Shown: in pieces, positions 9,742-18,786 of the stretch
How positions within the stretch are numbered: position 1 is the stretch's first letter
How the letters are laid out: each line of letters starts with the position of its first letter
NCBI GenBank assembly: GCA_027489275.1
Contig: JAIYAB010000033.1
Span: forward strand, 1-32,746
Reading direction: 5' to 3'
DNA: 32,746 nt
DNA from: Hyphomicrobiales bacterium
GTDB taxonomy: Bacteria; Pseudomonadota; Alphaproteobacteria; Rhizobiales; Beijerinckiaceae
Made by a program: the position numbers and the translations under genes
The notes under the pieces: generated by a model
The model's input: the letters and a program-made list of their open reading frames with translations, nothing else
Told to the model about the DNA's origin: nothing
Database searches by the model: none

Positions 9742-10221
9742 TCAGCGCTTCGAGAACTGGAAGCTCCGGCGGGCCTTCTTGCGGCCGTACTTCTTGCGCT
9801 CGACCACGCGGCTGTCGCGGGTGAGGAAGCCGACCTTCTTGAGGACGCCGCGCAGCTCGGGCTCGAAGTAGGTCAGCGCCTTGGCGAGGCCGTGGCGCAC
9901 CGCGCCGGCCTGGCCCGACAGTCCGCCGCCGTCGACGGTGACGGTGATGTCGTACTGGTTGAGGCGGTTGGCCACCAGCAGCGGCTGCTGCAGGATCATG
10001 CGCAGCACCGGGCGGGCGAAGTAGACCCCGATTTCCCGGTTGTTGATGGTGATCTTGCCGGGACCCGGCTTGATCCACACGCGGGCGACGGCGTCCTTGC
10101 GCTTACCGGTCGCGTAGGCGCGGCCCTGGGCGTCGAGCTTCTGGACGTGCTTGGGAGCCTCGGGAGCGGCCGCCGTGGCGACGCCCTTGAGGTCCTGGAG
10201 GGACTGGAGGGTCTCAGCCAT
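9742..10221 (-). CDS. rpsI: 30S ribosomal protein S9
   Basis: [33 protein letters not shown]... C-terminal [26 protein letters not shown]. Confidence 0.98.
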   Translation of the reverse strand: MAETLQSLQDLKGVATAAAPEAPKHVQKLDAQGRAYATGKRKDAVARVWIKPGPGKITINNREIGVYFARPVLRMILQQPLLVANRLNQYDITVTVDGGGLSGQAGAVRHGLAKALTYFEPELRGVLKKVGFLTRDSRVVERKKYGRKKARRSFQFSKR

Positions 10222-10223
10222 GA

Positions 10224-10688
10224 TCAGGCGCTCCTCGCGTTCTTGCGGTTGAGGGCGGCGACATCGAGCGGCACGGGCTGCTGGGCCTCGTGCGGGTGAG
10301 CCGCACCCTTGTAGACGCGAAGGTTGCCGAGCTGCTGGCGGCCGAGCGGGCCGCGCGGCAGCATGCGCTCCACCGCCTTCTCGACCACGCGCTCCGGGAA
10401 GCGGCCGTCGAGGATGAACTTCGCCGAGCGCTCCTTGATGCCACCCGGGAAGCCGGTGTGATGGTGGTACACCTTCTGCTCGCGCTTGCGCCCCGTCAGC
10501 ACCACCTTCTCGGCGTTGATGACGATGACGTTGTCTCCGCAGTCGACGTGGGGCGTGAACGTCGCCTTGTGCTTGCCGCGCAAGCGCATGGCGATGACCG
10601 AGGCGAGACGGCCGACGATCAGGCCTTTCGCGTCGATGAGCACCCACTTCTTGTCGACCTCGGCGGGCTTTGCCGAATAGGTCTTCAT
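10224..10688 (-). CDS. rplM: 50S ribosomal protein L13
   Basis: [62 protein letters not shown]...; directly upstream of rpsI. Confidence 0.98.
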   Translation of the reverse strand: MKTYSAKPAEVDKKWVLIDAKGLIVGRLASVIAMRLRGKHKATFTPHVDCGDNVIVINAEKVVLTGRKREQKVYHHHTGFPGGIKERSAKFILDGRFPERVVEKAVERMLPRGPLGRQQLGNLRVYKGAAHPHEAQQPVPLDVAALNRKNARSA

Positions 10689-10788
10689 GGTCCAGGTTCC
10701 GCTGATGGGCCGCGCCGACCGGACGGACCGGGCTACGACGGCGTCGATGACACGGGACGGCGAACCGGCACCCGCTGCGATGAAGCGG

Positions 10789-10817
10789 CGAATACGGCAC
10801 GCGGACGCGTCCGTCAA
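10789..10817 (-). promoter_or_regulatory. Candidate sigma70-type promoter for rplM-rpsI
   Basis: On minus strand: TTGACG (10817-10812), 17-bp spacer, TATTCG (10794-10789); about 100 nt upstream of the rplM ATG. Confidence 0.55.
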
Positions 10818-10876
10818 GCGCGCAGGGATGGCGAATGCCCGGAAAAAGCGTTGTAACTCAGCATCATGATCGACAG

Positions 10877-10912
10877 GGTAATATGATACTCTATATAAGG
10901 TATTATATTACC
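10877..10912. repeat. AT-rich imperfect inverted repeat
   Basis: GGTAATATGATAC-TCTATATAAG-GTATTATATTACC: 13-bp arms, 12/13 complementary (the remaining pair is G.T), in an otherwise GC-rich sequence. Confidence 0.8.
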
Positions 10913-10988
10913 TCATGTCTTCGACTGGATGGGCGCCGCCGATGCTCGGCCATCTCCGCCCGGATTGCAGCGGCGAGGGCGGGTTCTC

Positions 10989-12812
10989 TCACTCCGCCGG
11001 CAGGACGCAAAGGACGAGGTGGCTCGGCCGCGCCCGATCCATCCAGACGCGGTTCGTCGCCAGGCGCGGCGTCTCGGCCTGGCCCTCCGGCTCGAAGCTA
11101 TTCGGGTTCACGTCGTACTTGGGGAAGTTCGACGATGAGATGTCCAGCCGGATGCGGTGGCCGGCCTTGAACAGGTTGGCCGTCGCGAAGGGGCGGATGG
11201 TGACCTGCACAGGGCGGCCCGGCTCGAGCGGTGCGGGCTTCTCCCAGCTGTCGCGGTAGCGGCAGCGCAGGATGCCGTCGGTAATGTTCAGCGCGAAGCC
11301 ACGCGGGTCGTCGGCCGACGGCGGATACACGTCAACCAGCTTGGCCGTGAAATCCGTGTCCAGCGCGTCCGACGAAACCCACAGATGCACCTCGACGGGA
11401 CCGACCACCGCCACGTCGTGCGGCAGGGGCGCGGTCTCGAAGGAGAGCACGTCGGGTCGCGCCGACAGCGGCAGGCCGAAGGCCTTGCAGCCGAAGAATC
11501 GCGGATCCTCGCGTTGGTCGAACCCGCCGCCCGAGAACACCGGTTCGCCGGAGGTCAACGAGCCGCCGATCGTCGGCACTGGGTCAGAGGGGTCGAACAC
11601 GTAAGAGCGCCCCGTCCCCTCCCCCTCAGGCGGCTCGCTTGTCAGGCCGCCGTCGGCGTGGACGTAAAATGGCGTGGGAACCGCTTCCGGCACCGGCCAG
11701 TCGCTCGCCTCGATCCAGCGCCCGCCATGCTCGAGCCGCCCGGCCTCGTCGCGCCGGCCGCTGCCGCCACCCATCAGGAACAACCGCACGGGTGGGTCCG
11801 GCTCGGTACAGGGCTCGCCCTTCAGCCAGCGGTCGAACCACGCCAGCCGGAACGCCAGCCACGTCTCGGCGACGTTGCCGTCGATAGGGGCCTGCGGACC
11901 GAAGGAGATGTCGCCGGCATGGGCGGTCGTACGGTCGCCGTGCAGCCACGGCCCCATGATGAGCCGGTAGGGTCCGCGCTTGCGGCCCTTGAGGCCGACA
12001 TAGTTCTCCGTGGCGGTGGCGACATAGGCATCATACCAGCTCGACATGATCACCGTCGGGCAGTCGGTGAAGCGGTCATAGTGGGCGCTGGCGCACAGGC
12101 CGGGCCGCTTCCACGCCGCGTCGAAGACCCCGTGCGACCATTGCTCGAGGAGATAGCGCTCGTAGTCCGGCACCCAGCGCACCGGTGAGCGCCCTGGCCG
12201 CCACGGCGTCCTCGTGAACCACGCGCGGATGTCCTCGGCCTCCAGCGCGGCCCGCACCAGCGGGTCGGCCTGCGCTTCGGGGCTTTCCTTGGCCTGTTTC
12301 CACGCCCAGGTCGCCTGCTTGAGCTCGAACGCGCCGCCCTGCCGGATGCCGCCCTGATAGGCGTTCGAGAAGCCGCCGCTGTCGAGGACCATCGCCGCCA
12401 GCCCCGGCGGGTCGAGCGCCGCCAGCGCCGCCTGCGTATGGGCCGCGTAGGACAGGCCCATTGTGCCGATGCGTCCGTTGCACCAGCCCTGGCCGTGGAT
12501 CCACGCCACCGTGTCGAAGCCGTCCTCGGCCTCCGCTGTGTATTTCTCGAACTGTCCCTGCGAGCCATGCCGGCCGCGACAGTCCTGCACCACGACCGCG
12601 TATCCCTTCGCGACAAAGCGGGCCGCCAGCTCCGGGCGGGGCATGGGAGTCGGGCGGTCGACGTCGATCTCCGAGCGCGACGGCTTCGTCTTGCCGTAGG
12701 GAGTGCGCTCGACGATGACCGGCCACGGCCCGTCCCCATCGGGCCTGTAGACGTCCGTCGCGAGACGTACGCCGTCGCGCATTGCGACCATCACATCGCG
12801 CGCGACGATCAT
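10989..12812 (-). CDS. CocE/NonD family hydrolase (X-Pro dipeptidyl-peptidase S15 type)
   Basis: MIVARDVMVAMRDGVRLATDVYRPDGDGPWPVIVERTPYGK, VQDCRGRHGSQGQF, IGTMGLSYAAHTQ (nucleophile Ser), C-terminal jelly-roll-like region. Confidence 0.93.
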   Translation of the reverse strand: MIVARDVMVAMRDGVRLATDVYRPDGDGPWPVIVERTPYGKTKPSRSEIDVDRPTPMPRPELAARFVAKGYAVVVQDCRGRHGSQGQFEKYTAEAEDGFDTVAWIHGQGWCNGRIGTMGLSYAAHTQAALAALDPPGLAAMVLDSGGFSNAYQGGIRQGGAFELKQATWAWKQAKESPEAQADPLVRAALEAEDIRAWFTRTPWRPGRSPVRWVPDYERYLLEQWSHGVFDAAWKRPGLCASAHYDRFTDCPTVIMSSWYDAYVATATENYVGLKGRKRGPYRLIMGPWLHGDRTTAHAGDISFGPQAPIDGNVAETWLAFRLAWFDRWLKGEPCTEPDPPVRLFLMGGGSGRRDEAGRLEHGGRWIEASDWPVPEAVPTPFYVHADGGLTSEPPEGEGTGRSYVFDPSDPVPTIGGSLTSGEPVFSGGGFDQREDPRFFGCKAFGLPLSARPDVLSFETAPLPHDVAVVGPVEVHLWVSSDALDTDFTAKLVDVYPPSADDPRGFALNITDGILRCRYRDSWEKPAPLEPGRPVQVTIRPFATANLFKAGHRIRLDISSSNFPKYDVNPNSFEPEGQAETPRLATNRVWMDRARPSHLVLCVLPAE

Positions 12813-12846
12813 CGGCCTGCCTCTCTGATCGGGCCTGGAGCCGCCC

Positions 12847-14445
12847 TCACTTGGCCGGACGCGCCGCCATCGCAAACGTGTCCTCCGTGCGGCTCGGCGT
12901 GAAGGCGATGTCCTTGCGTCCCGCCCAATGCACCACCTGCCAGTAGAGCGGGATGATGCCGTTGTCCCGGAAGGCGATGCGCTGGGCGTCGGCCAGCAAC
13001 GCGTTGCGCTTCGTCGGGTCGAATTCCTCCAGGGCCTTGGTGAGAACCGCGTCGAACGCCGGATTCGAATACCGAGCTCGGTTGAACGCGCCGCGACCGG
13101 TGTCCTTGTCGAAGGTCGCCAGCACCGCCGTGATGCCGCCCGCGGCATCGGCCGTCGTCGTCCCGAAGGAGAACAGGAAGAACGAAAACTCCTGCTTGCC
13201 CGCCGCCGTGGCATAAGTTGCATAGGGCTGCGTCACGACGCCGTTTACCTTGATCCCGCCGCGGTTCAGCATCTGGCCGACGGCCTGCGCGACCTCGGTC
13301 TCACGCGGGATGCGGTCGGACGAAGCGTGGACGGTCAGGCCGAAGCCCTTCTCCCACCCCGCCTCGGCGAGCAGCTTCTTCGCGCCCTCCGGGTCGAACT
13401 CGACGGGCTTGAGGTCCGGGGCGAAACCGCCCAAGCCCTCGGGCACGAGTTGGCCGGCAGGCTCGCCCGAACCGGCGAGGAGCCGCTCGACGATCGCCTT
13501 GCGGTTGATGAGCTTGGACAGCGCAAGGCGCACGCGCGGGTCACGCAGCGGGTTCGTCTCCAGCGGCTTGCCGTCGAGGTCAGTAACGAACGGGCTCTTG
13601 TCGCGCGCGCTGTCGACGCCGAAGTAGACGATCCGCAGCGATCCGATCGAATGCACCGTGTAGTTCGGGTCGGCCCTGACCCGGTCGAGCATCGCCGGCG
13701 GCACCTGGTCGACCACGTCGAGCTCGCCTGCCAGCAGCGCCACGACGCGCGAGGCGTCGTTCGAGACGAAGCGCAGCGTCGCCTGCGCGTAGGCCGGCTT
13801 CTCGCCCCAATAGGCCTCGTTGCGCGTCAGCGTCAGCGACTGGCCCTGCACGAAGCCGGCGAACCTGTACGGCCCCGTCCCGACCACCGCCTTGCCCGAC
13901 GAGAAGTCCTCCGCCTTCGCCCCGTCGATGGCCGCCTTCGAGACGATGTGAACCCGGCCTGCCTGCTCCATGAACTGCGGCGTCGGGCGCTTCGTCGTGA
14001 AGCGCACCGTCATCGGGTCGACGATCTCGACCTTGGCGATCGCGCCGATGTTCTGCGTGAACGGCGCCGGGCTGCCGGTGATCGTCCTGATCCGGTCGAG
14101 CGAATAGACCACGTCCTCGGCCGTGAAAGGCTTTCCGTCGTGGAACGTCACCCCGGGACGCAGCGTGACGACCCACGTCAGCGGATCGACCGACCGCCAG
14201 GACGCGGCGAGGCCGGGGATCGGCTGGTTGTTCGCGTCCACATGCACGAGCCGGTCGAAGATGTGGTCGGCCACGACCTGATTGTTGCCGGTGCGCGAGA
14301 ACTGCGGATCGAGCGAGGACGGCTCCGACGACAGTCCCAGACGGATGGACTGGGCAAGCGCGCCGCCCGACTCGGGCGCGGCCACGGCCACGAGCATTCC
14401 CGCGACGGTGGCGGCGATGAAGGCAGCAGTACGACGGCATGACAT
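12847..14445 (-). CDS. ABC transporter substrate-binding protein, family 5 (dipeptide/oligopeptide type)
   Basis: Signal peptide then SIRLGLSSEPSSLDPQFSRTGNNQVVADHIFDRLVHVD..., WVVTLRPGVTFHDGKPFTAEDVVYSLDRI, RDPRVRLALSKLINRKAIV. Confidence 0.93.
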   Translation of the reverse strand: MSCRRTAAFIAATVAGMLVAVAAPESGGALAQSIRLGLSSEPSSLDPQFSRTGNNQVVADHIFDRLVHVDANNQPIPGLAASWRSVDPLTWVVTLRPGVTFHDGKPFTAEDVVYSLDRIRTITGSPAPFTQNIGAIAKVEIVDPMTVRFTTKRPTPQFMEQAGRVHIVSKAAIDGAKAEDFSSGKAVVGTGPYRFAGFVQGQSLTLTRNEAYWGEKPAYAQATLRFVSNDASRVVALLAGELDVVDQVPPAMLDRVRADPNYTVHSIGSLRIVYFGVDSARDKSPFVTDLDGKPLETNPLRDPRVRLALSKLINRKAIVERLLAGSGEPAGQLVPEGLGGFAPDLKPVEFDPEGAKKLLAEAGWEKGFGLTVHASSDRIPRETEVAQAVGQMLNRGGIKVNGVVTQPYATYATAAGKQEFSFFLFSFGTTTADAAGGITAVLATFDKDTGRGAFNRARYSNPAFDAVLTKALEEFDPTKRNALLADAQRIAFRDNGIIPLYWQVVHWAGRKDIAFTPSRTEDTFAMAARPAK

Positions 14446-14545
14446 GGCGGCGGTTCCTCCCGTTGCCGGATCAAACCGCCTGCGCACCCTCGCGGTCAAC
14501 CGGCCGCGGCGTCGGGTCGGCCCGGCGTCGGGCAGGGATCGGCCG

Positions 14546-15052
14546 TCAGTGCAGCACGTCGGCGCGGCGCATCCAGCGCTTCGCTTCGGCTTCGTCCCCT
14601 TTGCCGATCGGCCCAAGCAGCGCGTGCGGCGCGTGGTCCGAAAGGTTGCTGGGGTCCTCGTCGAAGAAAGTCGCGATGCGCTGCCACAGCGCCTTCGGCG
14701 CGAAAGGCTTCTTCAGGACGTGGCGCACATTGCGCTCACCCGCCTCGTTGATGAGCCGGCGCGTCGGCGATGCCGACATCACGATGACGGGTATGTCCGT
14801 CTCGCTGGACGCCCGCGGGTCGCGCAGCACGTCGAGCACGCCCTTGGCGCCAAGAATCGGAAGGTTCCAGTCGAGGATGATGAGTGCAGGCTTGAACTGC
14901 GCCAGCCGCTGGAGCGCGTCGCCGCCGTCCCCGGCTTCGACGACCTGCCGGATACCCACCGGCTCCAGCATGCTGCGAACGATCTTGCGCGCGAACGGGC
15001 TGTCGTCGACCACCAGGACCGGAAGGTTCGGGAACACCGGGGTCTTGAACAT
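14546..15052 (-). CDS. Single-domain response regulator (CheY-like receiver)
   Basis: 168 aa: VLVVDDSPFARKIVRSMLE, ALIILDWNLPILGAKGVLDVLR (phospho-Asp), IPVIVMSAS, VLKKPFAPKAL (Lys); no output domain recognised. Confidence 0.92.
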   Translation of the reverse strand: MFKTPVFPNLPVLVVDDSPFARKIVRSMLEPVGIRQVVEAGDGGDALQRLAQFKPALIILDWNLPILGAKGVLDVLRDPRASSETDIPVIVMSASPTRRLINEAGERNVRHVLKKPFAPKALWQRIATFFDEDPSNLSDHAPHALLGPIGKGDEAEAKRWMRRADVLH

Positions 15053-15281
15053 GAATTGCCGCGTCCGCGCCGCTTGGTGCGACTGGCGGCCACATTACGA
15101 CCGGAACTCTGGAAACTTTCTATCGCAGACCGTTAGACATCGAAGCAATTGGCGCAAAGCGTAACCACCAGATTAACAGAAAGCCAAGTCCGCATCCGCG
15201 AAAACCCTCACGCGCACGCGAGAATCCGCACCGCCGCGATAGCGGCAGGACAATCGAAGGCCATGTTTCTCGAGGAGAAAG

Positions 15282-15358
<77 letters not shown>

Positions 15359-15416
15359 TCGGGCGAACCGAAGGTCCGCTGCGGTGGCGCTGAATTACGG
15401 GACGCCCCCTGCCCTG

Positions 15417-17315
15417 TCAAGCGGGCTGAGGGTCGCCGGGAAGCGGCCTGCCGGCGTTGCGATCGGCCAGCCGCCGCTCCGTCTCGCCGGGCGCCAGTAC
15501 ACGCAGCGCGTTGAGCACGACCGCCACGTCGATGGCCTCCTGGATCAGCGCGCCCTGGAGCGGCGTCAGGTGGCCCAGGGCGGCCGCCACCATGCCGAGC
15601 GTCGAGAGCGCCATGCCCGCCGCCACGCTCTGCAGCGCGATCCCGCGCGCGCGCCGGGCCGCGGCAAAGGCGCGCGGCAGCCGGTCGAGGCTGTCGATCA
15701 GGATCACCCCGTCGGCCGCCTCCGACGACGCCGCCGCGCCGCGCGCGCCCATGGCGATGCCGATGTCGGCCGCCGCAAGCGCCGGCGCGTCGTTCACGCC
15801 GTCGCCCACCATGACCGTCGTGGCGAGCAGGGCCTCCCTGCGCACCACCTCGACCTTCCCGGCCGGGGTCGCGTCGGCAACGATCTCGTCGATCGGCAGC
15901 CGGGCCGCAACGGCGGCAGCCACGTCGGCGCGGTCGCCGGTGACGAGCACGATGCGCCGGAAGCCGCCGTCCTTCAAGTCCGCCAGCGCCTCGCGCGCCT
16001 CCTCGCGGACCTCGTCCGCCATGACGATGAGGCCGGCGAAGCGGCCATCGACGCCCACGGCCGTCACCATCGTCTCGGGCGATCGTTCAGCCGCCGGAAC
16101 AGCGCGTGCCGCTTCCTCCGGCAGGTGCGCGGCGACGTGGGCGAGCGAGCCGAGAACGACCGGCCGCGCATCGACGACGCCGGCGAGCCCCGCCCCATGC
16201 TCCTCGCGCACGACCGCCGGCGGCGGCAGCGCCAGTCCGCGCTCGCGCGCCTCGGCCACGAGCGCCGCTGAGACGACATGCTGCGAGCCCTGCGCCAGCG
16301 CCCCGGCGAGCCGCAGGATCTCGTCTTCGGAGAAACCCGCCGCCGGCTCGACGGCGACGATCCGCGGGGCTCCGCCGGTCAGCGTGCCGGTCTTGTCGAA
16401 CAGCAGCGTTCGCGCCCGCGCCATCGCCTCCAGCGCGCCCGCGCTCTTCACGAGCACGCCGTGCTTGGCCGCCCGCGACAGGCCGGCGACGATCGCCACC
16501 GGCACCGCCAGGATGAGCGGACAGGGCGTCGCCACCACCAGCACCGCCAGCGTGCGCCGCGCGTCGCCGGTCAGCAGCCACGTCGCTCCGGCGATCAGGA
16601 TGGTCAGCGCGAGGAAGGCGAGGCCCCAGCGGTCGGCGAGCCGCGCCATCGGCGCCTTGGAATCCTGCGCCTCCCGTACCAGCCGCACGATGCCCGCATA
16701 GGTGCTCTGCTCCGCCGAGCGCTCGGCAATCAGGTCGAACGCCGCACCGGCATTGGTCGCGCCGCTCATCGCCGGCTGCCCGACCGCGCGGCGCACCGGC
16801 ATCGGCTCGCCCGTCATCGCCGATTCGTCGAGCAGGGCCGGATGGCCGCTGACCGCGCCGTCGACCGGGACGACCTCGCCCGGGCGCACGAGAATGCGGT
16901 CGCCCGGGTTCAGGTCCTCGAGCGGCACCTGAGCGAGGTGGCCGTCGTCATAGCGCGAGGCCGTGCGCGGTACGCGCGCGAGCAGCGCCGTCATGTCGCG
17001 CTTCGCGCGCTGCTGGGCGTGGTCCTCGAGCACCTGCCCGCCGGCGAACATCAGCGCGATGACGTTGCCGGCCAGCGCCTCCCCGATCAGAAGCGATCCG
17101 CTCATCGAAAGCGCCGCCACGATGTCGAGCCCGAATTCTCCCCGCGCCAGCGAGCGGGCGATGATGACGAGCAGCACCGCCAGCACGAACGCCGTGCCGG
17201 CCGACCACACGAGGTGGGCGGTGGCGCCGTCGCCGCGCAGCCAAAGCCCGGCCCCGCCCACCAGGGCGGCGAGCGTCACGGAAAGCAGCGTCTTGAAGCT
17301 CAGCAGCGTACGCAT
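15417..17315 (-). CDS. Heavy-metal P1B-type ATPase with TPCP motif (P1B-5-like)
   Basis: ATPCPLILAVPVAIVAGLSRAAKHGVLVKSAGALEAMARARTLLFDKTGTLTGG; DESAMTGEP; MVGDGVNDAPALAAADIGIAMG. SQHVVSAAL replaces the usual SxHP. ATG 17315 preceded by GGGAGAA. Confidence 0.9.
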   Translation of the reverse strand: MRTLLSFKTLLSVTLAALVGGAGLWLRGDGATAHLVWSAGTAFVLAVLLVIIARSLARGEFGLDIVAALSMSGSLLIGEALAGNVIALMFAGGQVLEDHAQQRAKRDMTALLARVPRTASRYDDGHLAQVPLEDLNPGDRILVRPGEVVPVDGAVSGHPALLDESAMTGEPMPVRRAVGQPAMSGATNAGAAFDLIAERSAEQSTYAGIVRLVREAQDSKAPMARLADRWGLAFLALTILIAGATWLLTGDARRTLAVLVVATPCPLILAVPVAIVAGLSRAAKHGVLVKSAGALEAMARARTLLFDKTGTLTGGAPRIVAVEPAAGFSEDEILRLAGALAQGSQHVVSAALVAEARERGLALPPPAVVREEHGAGLAGVVDARPVVLGSLAHVAAHLPEEAARAVPAAERSPETMVTAVGVDGRFAGLIVMADEVREEAREALADLKDGGFRRIVLVTGDRADVAAAVAARLPIDEIVADATPAGKVEVVRREALLATTVMVGDGVNDAPALAAADIGIAMGARGAAASSEAADGVILIDSLDRLPRAFAAARRARGIALQSVAAGMALSTLGMVAAALGHLTPLQGALIQEAIDVAVVLNALRVLAPGETERRLADRNAGRPLPGDPQPA

Positions 17316-17318
17316 CGG

Positions 17319-17335
17319 TTCTCCCATCGGGAGAA
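17319..17335 (-). promoter_or_regulatory. Hairpin covering the Shine-Dalgarno of the metal ATPase gene
   Basis: mRNA sense: UUCUCCC-GAU-GGGAGAA, perfect 7-bp arms; GGGAGAA is the putative SD 4 nt before the AUG at 17315. Confidence 0.55.
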
Positions 17336-17385
17336 GCCTTATGCGGTCCGCAGCCCCCCGGCCATGGGGAAGATCAAGGCGCCCC

Positions 17386-18270
17386 TCAGCCCGCCGAGAG
17401 GCGGTCGTATTGCGCGGCGTAGTGCGCCTGCTCGGCGGCATCGCAGGCCGTCATGGGCGGCAGCGGCGCGGCGAAGGCGGGATCCTTGTGGATGTGGGCG
17501 AGCGTCGCCTTCACGCCCGAGATCAGGACCTTGCCGTCGAACATCTTGCGGATCGACACCGCGGTCGCCAGCGCCTTCTCGTCGCCCTGGTGGAAAGCCT
17601 TGCCGCACCACGCGGAATTGAGGTTCGCCGTGGCCGAGATGCAGCCGGCGAAGATGCCGGTGCGCGCCTCGATCAGCGTCGCCTCGTTGGAGGGGAACAC
17701 GTCGAAGCCCGGATGGGCCTTCGCGATGCCGCGCGCGTATTCCATGTCCCCCGACGAATCCTTGAGGCCCGCGACGCGCTTTCCGAAGGCGCCGATGAGG
17801 TCGGCGACCAGCGAGGGGCTGTAGGGCACGCCCGACAGGGCCGGGAAATGATAGAGGTAGAGCGGGATCGGCGTGTCCTTCGTCGCCGCCACGATCCGCT
17901 CGAAGAAGCGCAGCATCCCGGCGTTCGAGATGCCCTTGTAGTAGAAGGGCGGGATGATCAGCGCGCCGGCGAAGCCCAGCGCCGCGGCATGCTTCGTCAG
18001 CTCCTCGGCGTCGGCGATGGAGGCCGCGCCCGTGCCCACCATCATGCGGCCCATCGGCAGGCCCGCGTCCTTGAGCGCGCTCATCGTCCGCTTGCGCTGG
18101 GCGAGGCTGAACGAGGTCGCCTCCCCCGTCGTGCCGAGGATGTTCAGCGCGTCGCAGCCATTGTCGAGCAGATGGCGCGCAAGCTTCAGGTAGCGCGGCA
18201 AGTCTGGCTCGCCGGCGGCGTCGACGGGGGTTGCGATGGCGGCGATGACGCCCTTGAGCGGTGCGGACAC
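17386..18270 (-). CDS. Dihydrodipicolinate synthase family lyase/aldolase (DapA-like)
   Basis: LKGVIAAIATPVDAAGEPDLPRYLKLARHLLDNGCDALNILGTTGEATSFS; Schiff-base Lys in RVAGLKDSSGD. Confidence 0.92.
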   Translation of the reverse strand: MSAPLKGVIAAIATPVDAAGEPDLPRYLKLARHLLDNGCDALNILGTTGEATSFSLAQRKRTMSALKDAGLPMGRMMVGTGAASIADAEELTKHAAALGFAGALIIPPFYYKGISNAGMLRFFERIVAATKDTPIPLYLYHFPALSGVPYSPSLVADLIGAFGKRVAGLKDSSGDMEYARGIAKAHPGFDVFPSNEATLIEARTGIFAGCISATANLNSAWCGKAFHQGDEKALATAVSIRKMFDGKVLISGVKATLAHIHKDPAFAAPLPPMTACDAAEQAHYAAQYDRLSAG

Positions 18271-18319
18271 TTCGAACTCCGGATTGGATGCGGGATCGGC
18301 AGGAACGGGTTGTCGCAGA

Positions 18320-18784
18320 TCACTTGGACAAGTGGAAGGTGAGAACGCCGGACAGGACGAGCACGATGCCCACGACCTTGGTGATGTCGAGATCGACGAC
18401 CGGAAGCCCGAACAGACCGAACTTGTCGGCCGTCACCGCCCCGATCATCTGCCCCGCGATGACCGACATCACATAGACGAACGTGCCCGTATGGGGAACG
18501 ATGACGAGCGCCCCCATCACGAACACCGCCCCGGTTATGCCGCCGAGCCAGGCCCACCAGGGCCCGGCGCGCAGTTCCGCGACGTTGGGGCGGATGCCCA
18601 CCGTGATCAGTACGAAGATCGTGATCAGCAGGAAGCTCAGCCCGATCGACAGCATCGCCGCGAAGGCCGGCGAGCCGAGCCGCCGTGCGGCCTCGGCGTT
18701 GACCGGGGCCTGCCAGGTCAGCAGCAGGCCCAGCACGAGGCAGGCGGCGATCCAGCCGACGCGCGCGACCAGATCGGCCAGCAC
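18320..18784 (-). CDS. YdcZ/DUF606 (DMT superfamily) membrane transporter
   Basis: 154 aa from GTG 18784: MLADLVARVGWIAACLVLGLLLTWQAPVNAEAARRLGSPAFAAMLSIGLSFLLI... GPWWAWLGGITGAVFVMGALVIVPHTGTFVYVMSVIAGQMIGAVTADKFGLFG. Confidence 0.85.
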   Translation of the reverse strand: MLADLVARVGWIAACLVLGLLLTWQAPVNAEAARRLGSPAFAAMLSIGLSFLLITIFVLITVGIRPNVAELRAGPWWAWLGGITGAVFVMGALVIVPHTGTFVYVMSVIAGQMIGAVTADKFGLFGLPVVDLDITKVVGIVLVLSGVLTFHLSK

Positions 18785-18786
18785 GA

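Noticed and set aside
9976-9990. Perfect palindrome CAGCAGC-G-GCTGCTG resembling a CTGC/GCAG operator
   Set aside because: Lies within rpsI coding sequence (codons for QQPLL) and is explained by codon usage; spacing and orientation do not match CTGCN3-4GCAG.
12928-14442. 504-aa plus-strand ORF opposite the ABC solute-binding protein
   Set aside because: Antisense shadow of a conserved gene; same argument applies to 4934..5872, 11157..12188, 16278..17621, 18880..19992, 23360..24625, 25278..26636 and 28319..29341.
15161-15176. Possible CtrA-like site (minus strand TTAA-N8-TTAC) upstream of the response regulator
   Set aside because: Spacing is 8 rather than 7 and the second half-site is imperfect; insufficient to claim.
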